DNA of 7,510 nt from Thermoplasmata archaeon. GTDB lineage: Archaea > Thermoplasmatota > B47-G6 > B47-G6B > 47-G6. Positions 1-6,785 of the stretch are shown piece by piece. Numbering within the stretch: position 1 is the stretch's first letter; each line of letters opens with the position of its first letter. The stretch lies in assembly GCA_003663565.1 (NCBI GenBank), contig QMTT01000032.1, positions 1 through 7,510 of the forward strand, in the 5' to 3' direction. The position numbers were made by a program, and so were the translations under genes. The notes beneath the pieces are model-generated. The model worked only from the letters and a program-made list of their open reading frames with translations, searched no databases and was not told where the DNA came from.

Positions 1-831
1 GACTTGCTCTCTGACGCTTTCTCAGGGAACGTGAGAGGCCTTGGTCCGGGAGTTGCAGAAATGGAGTTCACCCCTAGACGTTCAGAACCTATAATAGCGA
101 TTATGATGGACAAAACGGAGCCAGGAGCGTTCAATTATCCAATATTCAAAATATTCGCAGATCCGTTTAATACAGCAGGACTTGTTATAGATCCAAAGAT
201 GCATCAGGGATTTGTCTTCGAGATATGGGACATAATAGAGCATAGAAGGGTGTTCATGAGAGCTCCTGAGGAGATGTATGATATACTTGCGCTTATAGGG
301 GCTAAGGGAAGGTTCGTGATAAAGAGGATATATCCTAAAGAGGGATCACCGTTACCAAAGGATGAACCTGTTGCTGTGATAAGCACAGAGAAGTTATTCT
401 TCATAAAGGGAGAATATGTCGGGAAGGACGATCCCGTAGCCCTTATAAGGGCACAGTCAGGACTTCCAGCAACTGGAGAAATCCTAGAGCCGTTTGCATT
501 TCCGTATCTGGTTTCTGGTTGGATGCGTGGCAGTCATAATGGGCCTCTCATGCCAGTATCACTAAAGGATGCTACATGTACAAGATTCGATGGTCCGCCG
601 AGGGTTGTTGCCTTAGGCTTTAACCTTGCAGATGGGAAACTCATAGGACCAGTAGACTTCTTTGCAGACCCTGCCTACAGTACAACGAGAACTATTGCAA
701 ATTTGGTAGCAATGTACATGAGGCTTCATGGACCATTTGAACCCCACAGACTCCCATCTGAGGAGATGGAATATACGACACTACCTAAAGTTCTTGAGCG
801 CATAAAGGACAGATTCGAAAGCATAGAATAA
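1..831 (+). CDS. fbp: Bifunctional fructose-1,6-bisphosphate aldolase/phosphatase, N-terminus cut by window edge
   Basis: This is the archaeal class V FBP aldolase/phosphatase. It condenses dihydroxyacetone phosphate with glyceraldehyde 3-phosphate and then dephosphorylates the product to fructose 6-phosphate, making gluconeogenesis one-directional in the cytoplasm. The frame is open from base 1 (Asp-Leu-Leu-Ser-Asp), and 276 residues remain. Compared from memory with the Sulfolobus enzyme (about 380 residues), roughly the first 95 residues are missing, so the true start lies left of the window. Family blocks seen include SGNVRGLGPGVAEME, DKTEPGA, FADPFNT, GWMRGSH, GPLMPVS, TRFDGPPR and EMEYTTLP. 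GEYVGKDDP holds the Tyr (bases 415-417) and Lys (424-426) that match the aldolase Tyr and Schiff-base Lys of characterised homologues. A short insertion, about five residues before VAVIS, lies outside the catalytic blocks. The C-terminus is shorter than in Sulfolobus. It converges on the minus-strand operon. The identification is very secure. Confidence 0.97.
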   Translation, partial: DLLSDAFSGNVRGLGPGVAEMEFTPRRSEPIIAIMMDKTEPGAFNYPIFKIFADPFNTAGLVIDPKMHQGFVFEIWDIIEHRRVFMRAPEEMYDILALIGAKGRFVIKRIYPKEGSPLPKDEPVAVISTEKLFFIKGEYVGKDDPVALIRAQSGLPATGEILEPFAFPYLVSGWMRGSHNGPLMPVSLKDATCTRFDGPPRVVALGFNLADGKLIGPVDFFADPAYSTTRTIANLVAMYMRLHGPFEPHRLPSEEMEYTTLPKVLERIKDRFESIE

Positions 832-847
832 GCTCTTCATCTTCTCT

Positions 848-864
848 TATTTGTTTTTATTTTT
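848..864 (+). terminator. T-rich tract ending the aldolase/phosphatase transcript
   Basis: Seventeen bases, almost all T on the plus strand, begin 17 bases after the TAA stop at 829-831. Archaeal RNA polymerase commonly terminates at such T-tracts without a hairpin. No comparable T-run is seen on the minus strand in the 832-885 gap, so the opposing operon may read into the antisense of this gene. The assignment is inferred from composition and position only. Confidence 0.5.
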
Positions 865-885
865 GGGAACCATTTGTACGCCTCA

Positions 886-1920
886 CTACTTTTCGTCATA
901 TGGATTGAAGATATTGAAATTGTATTCGTAGTACTCTGGAGACATTCTTGGTATAAATGCTGCTTTTACAGCATCATAGGATAAATCAAATCTTGTAACG
1001 ATATTTTTAGATAGAAATCCGACGATTCCTTCATTTTCATTTATATCATGTTTTCCAGAGATCTTCCTTGCAACATCTCCAAGGGTCTTTCCTTTTAGGA
1101 TTTCTTTCATCATCCACTCTGAAAGCATGAAGCCCTTACTTGTGCCAAATGAATAATTTCCAAACCTATCATATACACATGCCACTTGGTACACTATAGA
1201 GCATTTTCCTCCAAACTCATGAGAAAATATTCCTGATTCTATCCCGATACCATAATCAGCACCTACAAGTTCGAGGGCTCTCTTAGCTCTATTATAAGCT
1301 CCTTTGTATGTTTCATCTCCTATAGGTTGCTCTGGGACTCCGCTATCAACTTTTACAGGAAATATCTCGAGAAGTACGTTTGCAAAAAGGGCTCTTAGAA
1401 AAGAAATGACAGGCTTCACTTTGGACTTGTTAGTACTTCCAACAGCTACTTTAAGAGGTTTTAGTCTCTTACCATTTCTATCTATTTCTCCAGATCTTAT
1501 TCTACTAGAGCTTATAGGAAATAAGTCCTCTGCTAGGACATAAGGGATTTTGATTATGTCTAGTGGTTTTAGATTCATAGACATTCTATATTCGTTCAAC
1601 TTCACAGCGACAAGATAAGTTTCTGGAGATACGATAATCGCTTCAAGGTCTTCCATATGAATTGCTGGTCCATATCTATCGTTTATAACAAATATTTCAT
1701 AATGTCTGTTAGGATAGTGTTCTCTGATCCATTTTTCTACATATTTCCTACGTACACTAAGAGGTTCTATGTCATGTCCTTTTTTTGATGCCATTTCATC
1801 AGAAGTTATTCCTATTATGATGTTCCTTCCTATCTTAAATGCTTCATTGAGAAGTACTTCGTGACCTTTATGAAAGTTATCAAAAGTACCTCCTACGGCA
1901 ACTTTCTCATAGGTCTTCAT
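886..1920 (-). CDS. coaD: Fusion of archaeal phosphopantetheine adenylyltransferase with DUF84 (YjjX-like) inosine/xanthosine triphosphatase
   Basis: This 344-residue protein has two enzymatic domains. Residues 1 to about 153 are the archaeal adenylyltransferase that joins ATP to 4'-phosphopantetheine to make dephospho-CoA. It shows GGTFDNFHKGHEVLL with the HxGH nucleotide-binding motif at 17-20, and ISSSRIR at 136-142. Residues from about 155 onward are a DUF84/YjjX domain, a family that hydrolyses ITP and XTP. It shows VAVGSTNKSKVKPV (158-171), DSGVPEQPIGDETYKGA (192-208), DYGIGIESGIF (222-232) and the NEGIVGF...VTR block near 296-310. I chose the ATG at 1918-1920 because the adenylyltransferase fold starts there, it lies 4 bases after the stop of the upstream gene, and a weak GGAAGTG site sits 7 bases before it. 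An in-frame start at 2025 would add 35 residues, all overlapping trm10 and unlike the family. It is the last gene of a minus-strand operon. Both domain calls are secure; that both activities are retained is inferred from intact motifs. Confidence 0.93.
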   Translation of the reverse strand: MKTYEKVAVGGTFDNFHKGHEVLLNEAFKIGRNIIIGITSDEMASKKGHDIEPLSVRRKYVEKWIREHYPNRHYEIFVINDRYGPAIHMEDLEAIIVSPETYLVAVKLNEYRMSMNLKPLDIIKIPYVLAEDLFPISSSRIRSGEIDRNGKRLKPLKVAVGSTNKSKVKPVISFLRALFANVLLEIFPVKVDSGVPEQPIGDETYKGAYNRAKRALELVGADYGIGIESGIFSHEFGGKCSIVYQVACVYDRFGNYSFGTSKGFMLSEWMMKEILKGKTLGDVARKISGKHDINENEGIVGFLSKNIVTRFDLSYDAVKAAFIPRMSPEYYEYNFNIFNPYDEK

Positions 1921-1924
1921 GATA

Positions 1925-3040
1925 TCACACTTCCTTTGCTTTTCCAATGACTTTGACAATGTTACTTCTAAAGAAATCCTCTGAAATTCCCTCTGGAATA
2001 TAAACAACCCTTCCAAAGCTCTCAAAACTTTTAGAGCTTATGATTCTTTCGTAGAGCTCATCGGTAATCACTATGAGGTCTCTATCGAGGACCCTTTCTA
2101 TGTCACTGTCTCTGAAGTTCATGATATCATGAAGTTCCTCATAATCTGATAGTGCTATTGCATACCATCTACGCCCGGACATTTCAAATCTAATTGCTCT
2201 TCTTTTCAGCTCGATTGGAAGCCTCTTTCTAGCAACTATTGGGGCTTGTGCAAGCTTTATGGCCTCTTCGATAGTGCTAGCCACGCCACAGTATAGATAT
2301 ATCAATATTTCCGCTATCCTGTTTATCCTATCAGGTACGCCTTTTATATCCCCCTTTAGGGAGATCCTAGCACGCTCGAAGTCTTCAGCCATTCTAGAAG
2401 TAAAGCCTTGAAATCTACATCCTCTATCCACGATACCTCCTATAACGAAGTACTTATACTCCTTAAAAAGACTTGCATCAAACTCGATGTCGCCAAATGG
2501 GTCTAACACTATAGTTTCTTCTTTGTTTAAAATTTCATTGAATCTTTTTTCATGAATTTTTCCTCTAAAATCATAATTCCCCTTAAGAAAATCTTTCATG
2601 AAGTGTTCATTTGCAGATGTTACTATGTAATGCCCTTCGGTGAGATAGTCCCTTAATAACACGGTTATAAGTCGCATTTGCTCTATTAGGCTCATCTTCT
2701 CATCACTTTTGTGTAGGTCATAATAGCGTACATCAACGACAATCCTAGGGCCCTCTATTTCTTCAAAGTTTGTGTCTATCTTGATAACATTGTTCGAGTT
2801 ATTTCTTGTGACCATAAGGTCAGATTCAATGTCCCCTTTTGAGCCTATTATGGAGAGCCCTAAATGTTTGTCCAAAAGTTTTCCATATCTGTGTTCTTCT
2901 ACTAAGAAAGCTCTACCTACGAGAATATCGTTTGAGAGGCGATTCACTAAGCTTCTTGCCCTTACCCTATACGATGCGTAAAGCGTTTTGGAGTCTCCTA
3001 GAATCTTCAGAAGGTATTCAGCAGCGACTCTCCTTACCAA
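1925..3040 (-). CDS. trm10: Archaeal Trm10 SPOUT-family tRNA (purine-9 N1) methyltransferase
   Basis: Trm10 enzymes use S-adenosylmethionine to methylate N1 of the purine at tRNA position 9. Archaeal members make m1A9, m1G9 or both. The 371-residue protein carries the family core: RIVVDVRYYDLHKSDEKMSLIEQMR (99-123, aligning with the first strand and helix), VLDPFG (178-183) and FVIGGIVDRG (198-207). Asp205 there corresponds to the catalytic Asp of the yeast motif GGLVDHN. About 90 residues precede the SPOUT core, and about 80 follow it (from RRWYAIAL at 290), as in the longer crenarchaeal forms. The start is a TTG at 3038-3040 that overlaps the end of the SAM-hydrolase gene by 7 bases. A good GAGGTG site lies 8 bases upstream, and the next in-frame Met is not until residue 76. 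Base preference (A versus G) cannot be read from sequence alone. It sits mid-operon, next to a SAM-splitting enzyme. Confidence 0.93.
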   Translation of the reverse strand: MVRRVAAEYLLKILGDSKTLYASYRVRARSLVNRLSNDILVGRAFLVEEHRYGKLLDKHLGLSIIGSKGDIESDLMVTRNNSNNVIKIDTNFEEIEGPRIVVDVRYYDLHKSDEKMSLIEQMRLITVLLRDYLTEGHYIVTSANEHFMKDFLKGNYDFRGKIHEKRFNEILNKEETIVLDPFGDIEFDASLFKEYKYFVIGGIVDRGCRFQGFTSRMAEDFERARISLKGDIKGVPDRINRIAEILIYLYCGVASTIEEAIKLAQAPIVARKRLPIELKRRAIRFEMSGRRWYAIALSDYEELHDIMNFRDSDIERVLDRDLIVITDELYERIISSKSFESFGRVVYIPEGISEDFFRSNIVKVIGKAKEV

Positions 3041-3828
3041 CTCAATAGCACCTCATCCCCTAATTTAAGGTTATGGGTCTCTGAGGCATTACCTTCCCTT
3101 ATGCAGATCTCGAGGAAGCCAATACTGTTCACGATTAGTCCAGTCTCCCCCACTTTAAGTTCCGAGAAATATCTGACAAATTTTAATTTCCCAATGCCTT
3201 CAACATTTATAGTATCTCCATAAGAAACATACGCCCTGATTGCCTCATATGGGACGCTTAGAGCTACATTACCAAATCGATCAATATTTATCACATGTGA
3301 TCTCACTGAGTTTTTTTCTACTTTGTATTCTGTGATGTCTAGAACTATGAGATCACCTTTAAACTCTTTGAACACATCATAGGATCCTAGAGATGCATAA
3401 GCAGCTGCAGGAGCAAATATGTCTCTTCCATGAAACGTGTATGAGGGTTTTTCAACATATATGTCTTCAGGTATTAAATACTTCTCAATGACACATTCTT
3501 CTCTTAGCACAAGACTTAAAACCCCATTATTTGGAGCGACAAAAGTGTATTTATCTGTTCTAACTACTATAGGTTCCCTACTCGAGCCAACTCCTGGATC
3601 TATTACTACAAGGAATGTAGTCCCTTTAGGAAAGTATTTATAAGCACCATATAAGACGTAAGCACCTGATATTACGCTAAACGGCTCGATGTTATGAGAT
3701 ATATCCACTATCTTCGCGTTTGGGTTTATGGAAAGTATCACACCCTTCATGGCACCTACATAAAAATCCTTTTCTCCGAAGTCTGTCATAATGGCTATTA
3801 TGGCTTCCTGAGTGGGTTTTTTGTTCAT
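3034..3828 (-). CDS. S-adenosylmethionine hydroxide adenosyltransferase (DUF62 SAM hydrolase, adenosine-forming)
   Basis: This 264-residue protein belongs to the DUF62 family, relatives of bacterial fluorinase and chlorinase that use water or hydroxide to split SAM into adenosine and L-methionine. Visible landmarks are ITDFG-like MTDFG (14-18), the VDISH block (41-45), IDPGVGSSREP (76-86) and SYTFHGRDIFAPAAA (129-143). Asp77, Arg84 and His133 match the Asp-Arg-His set described as orienting the attacking water in the Pyrococcus enzyme. The C-terminal half shows NIDRFGN (181-187) and NSIGFLEICIREGNAS (234-249), the adenosine-binding barrel. Length is normal for the family. The ATG at 3826-3828 has a strong AGGAGGGG site 7 bases upstream. 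It is the first gene of the minus-strand operon. The biological purpose of SAM hydrolysis in archaea is not settled; control of SAM level next to a SAM-dependent methylase is an inference. Confidence 0.95.
   Translation of the reverse strand: MNKKPTQEAIIAIMTDFGEKDFYVGAMKGVILSINPNAKIVDISHNIEPFSVISGAYVLYGAYKYFPKGTTFLVVIDPGVGSSREPIVVRTDKYTFVAPNNGVLSLVLREECVIEKYLIPEDIYVEKPSYTFHGRDIFAPAAAYASLGSYDVFKEFKGDLIVLDITEYKVEKNSVRSHVINIDRFGNVALSVPYEAIRAYVSYGDTINVEGIGKLKFVRYFSELKVGETGLIVNSIGFLEICIREGNASETHNLKLGDEVLLSW
3049..3054 (-). promoter_or_regulatory. Ribosome binding site supporting the TTG start of trm10
   Basis: GAGGTG on the minus strand, complementary to the archaeal 16S rRNA 3' end, lies 8 bases before the TTG at 3038-3040. 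It is inside the 3' end of the SAM-hydrolase gene and decides the non-ATG start. Confidence 0.65.
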
Positions 3829-3835
3829 AGATAAA

Positions 3836-3843
3836 CCCCTCCT
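3836..3843 (-). promoter_or_regulatory. Ribosome binding site of the SAM-hydrolase gene
   Basis: AGGAGGGG on the minus strand lies 7 bases before the ATG. It implies a leadered transcript for the operon and supports the start chosen. Confidence 0.65.
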
Positions 3844-3887
3844 GAAAAATATCCTTAATCTAATCCTATTGTGAAGTCTTTATGAGA

Positions 3888-3895
3888 TTATATAT
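3888..3895 (-). promoter_or_regulatory. Candidate TATA box of the SAM hydrolase-trm10-coaD operon
   Basis: ATATATAA on the minus strand is the best TATA-like element upstream of the operon. Placing transcription start about 25 bases downstream gives a start near 3865 and a leader of about 35 bases, enough for the AGGAGGGG site. No clear BRE is recognisable. The call is inferred from position and base pattern. Confidence 0.45.
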
Positions 3896-3923
3896 GTATG
3901 AAACAGAAATAAAGACCAGTAGG

Positions 3924-3933
3924 TTATATTTAT
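3924..3933 (+). promoter_or_regulatory. Candidate TATA box of the secreted-protein gene
   Basis: TTATATTTAT lies on the plus strand with its centre near 3928. It predicts transcription start near 3953-3955, which is after the longest possible start codon (TTG at 3934) and about 15 bases before the ATG at 3970. It therefore also argues for the shorter coding region. Confidence 0.5.
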
Positions 3934-3959
3934 TTGTCTGAGAGACTCAACGAGTTCAT

Positions 3960-3965
3960 GAGGTG
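3960..3965 (+). promoter_or_regulatory. Ribosome binding site deciding the start of the secreted-protein gene
   Basis: GAGGTG stands 4 bases before the ATG at 3970 and 7 bases before the adjacent in-frame ATG at 3973. No comparable site precedes the TTG at 3934 or the ATG at 3958. Confidence 0.6.
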
Positions 3966-3969
3966 TGCC

Positions 3970-6741
3970 ATGATGCGACGTCCTTATAGTCACGCAAGGA
4001 CGCTGGCGATGTTAACAGCCTTTATACTAATTCTTGGAGTTCTTAGTGAGCTCTCAGGATTACTAGCTACTTCAGTGTCTAAAGAAACTATTGGGCATGT
4101 AACTTGTGTGACGATAAACTATGAAGAAGGAAAACTTGAGAATATATCTGTAAGTAACGTCCTTGTAATCGAAGAAATTGCTCCTGCAGAGTTTGGCGAG
4201 TACAGTGGAAAGAACTTCGATGGAACCTTCTGGACATTTGCGACGACAAAGTTCTCCATAAAGTTTAGAGACTCTAATCCAACTGATGTGATGATTACCC
4301 TAAGTCCGAAGATGGATGTAAAGTTTAAGTTTCACAATTTGAAGACTGCATATATAATAAATAATACTGCGCACGTCGAGGGTGATTATTATATTATAGA
4401 CATGAGACTTGTGGGTGCTAAAGAAGCATCTATTGTAGAGAGTACCACTATTGAAGTTAAGGGAAACCCTCTTTTCAGCCTTATAATCTACATGAAGATA
4501 TATGTAAGTAAGAGTAGTGCGCCTACATATTTCGATGATATAAAGTATCTAATCACGAATGGAACGGTTGAAAATGTGACGGTGAACAATAAAACAATTA
4601 TTAATAAGATAATAATAGGAAACATAAGCGAATCAAGAGTAGAGGAATATATTCACGTGATAAAAGGAGAGTATGGTATTGTTGAGTTTAATGATCCTAA
4701 AGGCAAAGGAGCATGGTTTATATGGATATACTCTCTTGGAAACCTCACCCTTCTCTTAAATGGTTCCCTAACGGAACTTTATGGTCCTTACAAATTTTTC
4801 CTTTATCGTTTGAACAATGAACTAACAGTAAAGGTCTATGGTGATCATTTCGTTAAGGACTCTACTCTAGTGCTATCGAATGGTACATCCATGTTAATCA
4901 CAAACGTCAAGATACCAGGCCTTACGAGAATAAGTACTCTAGAGAACATAAGCCTCTGGAAATGCAAATGTGTAGCATTTAAGGGCAACATAATCCGTAT
5001 AGAATACGACGGAAAAACCGTTTTTGAGGACATGTTTTTGGGAGAGTACATTGACGGTTTTAAGAGTGATAAGTCCGCTTATATGATCTTTGAGCATGGA
5101 TCTCTCATGATAAGTTGGGGAGCTATTACGATATACGGAGAAAAACTATCGATGAAAGTGCCTAACGCTAAATATATTTCAAGTAAGTTGATAATCCCTA
5201 ACGAAGGAGCTAGCATAATTATAAGAGTCGAGGGTAATTGGAGCTTCAATAGTACTATAGGTGAACTTAAAATAGTGTCTGGTGTCCTCAACGCGTTCTT
5301 AGAGATAAATACTTCAAGAGTACTTTCAAATGGGATTATCACTATTAATATAGCAGAAAATGGCATTAGTAGTATAAAAGTTGTAAATTTAGATATAATG
5401 GGTCTCTCAGTAAATGCTGGAGATTTTATTGGATTTTGGGGAAACAAAGATAAAATCATATTTTGGAAGAATGCTTCAGCAAGGATCTTGTTTGGAGAAG
5501 ACTACGTAAGGATGAGTTTTAATGTTGGGGACATAGCCATTCACGTTTCGCACAATATCACTATCAAAGAAGTCAGTAATGGTTTAGTTCTTCTTCAATA
5601 TAACAACAAGACGTATTCCATTATAATGGCGGAGAATATGAGAATATTGCAGGAAACAATCGAAGCACAAGGACATGCTGTCTTTGTTATTGGCCCTCAG
5701 ATAGATGAACGCTTAATAAGTCTAGGAAAGAGAGGATATAATGAAGAAATAGGTTTCACCTCATATGGAAGATTCAGGGGAAGATATGTTAGCTTTAATT
5801 TAACTGGAGACCAAATAATGGACTACTCTGTGTTCGGAGTAAAAATAATGAGGCTAGTTGCTCTCTCAGAGCTTGCGAGGTCTGGACTAACTGTGCAAAG
5901 AAATGGAGCTTTCATTGTTATAAACACGAGTATGAGCACTCTTAGAGTTTTTGATACAATGATAGGGCTTATGGAGGTTAAGTCCAGAGAGCCAATGACA
6001 CTCTATATAATACTCCCAGATGAGCTCTTGTTCTTCAAGGGCATAAATAACAGTACCCTATCGTACATGGTTCAAGGGCTTAGTGTCAGAGTTGAAATTG
6101 TGAACGGAAGCCTTACAATCAGAGGTACTCACATTATCGTAGAAATGGCGCAAAACAGTACACTAAGAGTGTTTTGTGAACCTTTGTATGATATTGTCCC
6201 AGGGGCTCTCGTTAAGGTCATGAGAGAGCATAATCTTGTAGTATCTATGGCATCTCTTTTACATGACACACGTTTTACTGTAGAAATAAGTGCTGACAAT
6301 GCTGTCAGGATTCATTCAGAAGGTGAAGGGGCTATAATCGATGTGGAGCTTGACCCAAGTCTTGGAGTGACATTTGATGATCTCTCAAACATAAGTGTGA
6401 ACATTGATGGTGTAGAAATGACGAGTGGTTCTCTCCTTGATGTAATTAAGAACGGGTACTATGCGTTTTACTTTGATGGGGTATCACTTCATTTGATCAT
6501 TGAAGCTTCAGTAGGCTCTCATACTATATCTGTAAAAGTACCAGTATATTTGATAGAGAACGTCAGTCAAAATCAGAGTGAAGGGCCTACTCAATCACAA
6601 ACTCCTACAGGAACCTCCACTTCTACGGAGGATATATTGTCCTCAGAAACTTCTAGGAGAAACACCATTATAGCTGTCATACTTATTGTCTTGATAATAT
6701 CCATTATGGCTTTAGCCTATGGGCGTCATAAGCATCAGTGA
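3970..6741 (+). CDS. Large secreted, C-terminally membrane-anchored, glycosylation-rich protein of unknown function
   Basis: I do not recognise a family for this protein of about 923 residues. It has an N-terminal signal peptide or anchor: Arg-Arg near the start, then a hydrophobic stretch from about residue 12 to 33 (LAMLTAFILILGVLSELSG). A long ectodomain follows, dominated by short alternating hydrophobic strands typical of beta-rich surface proteins. Near the end come a Ser/Thr/Gln-rich linker (about 866-895), a single hydrophobic helix (899-918) and a basic tail RHKHQ. I count about 25 N-X-S/T sequons, consistent with heavy N-glycosylation outside the cell. Cysteines are few: one near the mature N-terminus, a KCKC pair and one FCEP. 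No catalytic motif is evident. The start is set at the ATG at 3970 (3973 is equally possible) from the GAGGTG site and upstream TATA box; the frame is open back to a TTG at 3934. It is monocistronic and divergent from the SAM-hydrolase operon. An S-layer-associated or cell-surface structural role is plausible but unproven. Confidence 0.88.
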   Translation: MMRRPYSHARTLAMLTAFILILGVLSELSGLLATSVSKETIGHVTCVTINYEEGKLENISVSNVLVIEEIAPAEFGEYSGKNFDGTFWTFATTKFSIKFRDSNPTDVMITLSPKMDVKFKFHNLKTAYIINNTAHVEGDYYIIDMRLVGAKEASIVESTTIEVKGNPLFSLIIYMKIYVSKSSAPTYFDDIKYLITNGTVENVTVNNKTIINKIIIGNISESRVEEYIHVIKGEYGIVEFNDPKGKGAWFIWIYSLGNLTLLLNGSLTELYGPYKFFLYRLNNELTVKVYGDHFVKDSTLVLSNGTSMLITNVKIPGLTRISTLENISLWKCKCVAFKGNIIRIEYDGKTVFEDMFLGEYIDGFKSDKSAYMIFEHGSLMISWGAITIYGEKLSMKVPNAKYISSKLIIPNEGASIIIRVEGNWSFNSTIGELKIVSGVLNAFLEINTSRVLSNGIITINIAENGISSIKVVNLDIMGLSVNAGDFIGFWGNKDKIIFWKNASARILFGEDYVRMSFNVGDIAIHVSHNITIKEVSNGLVLLQYNNKTYSIIMAENMRILQETIEAQGHAVFVIGPQIDERLISLGKRGYNEEIGFTSYGRFRGRYVSFNLTGDQIMDYSVFGVKIMRLVALSELARSGLTVQRNGAFIVINTSMSTLRVFDTMIGLMEVKSREPMTLYIILPDELLFFKGINNSTLSYMVQGLSVRVEIVNGSLTIRGTHIIVEMAQNSTLRVFCEPLYDIVPGALVKVMREHNLVVSMASLLHDTRFTVEISADNAVRIHSEGEGAIIDVELDPSLGVTFDDLSNISVNIDGVEMTSGSLLDVIKNGYYAFYFDGVSLHLIIEASVGSHTISVKVPVYLIENVSQNQSEGPTQSQTPTGTSTSTEDILSSETSRRNTIIAVILIVLIISIMALAYGRHKHQ

Positions 6742-6750
6742 AAAAATAAT
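6741..6750 (-). terminator. T-tract downstream of the UPF0147 gene
   Basis: The plus-strand A-rich run reads as ATTATTTTTT on the minus strand, about 35 bases after the TAA stop of the UPF0147 gene and touching the stop codon of the opposing gene. It is a reasonable archaeal T-tract terminator. A strong T-run for the plus-strand gene is not seen in this 44-base gap. Confidence 0.45.
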
Positions 6751-6785
6751 TTGGTTTAGAACTGAAGGGGGATAAGAAGGGATGA

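Noticed and set aside
1921..2025. N-terminal extension of the adenylyltransferase fusion by 35 residues
   Set aside because: It would overlap trm10 completely, has no family similarity, and the ATG at 1918-1920 falls exactly where the conserved fold begins.
5079..5459. 126-residue minus-strand open frame inside the surface-protein gene
   Set aside because: It is fully antisense to a well-supported gene, has no ribosome binding site or promoter that I can see, and its composition mirrors the sense codons.
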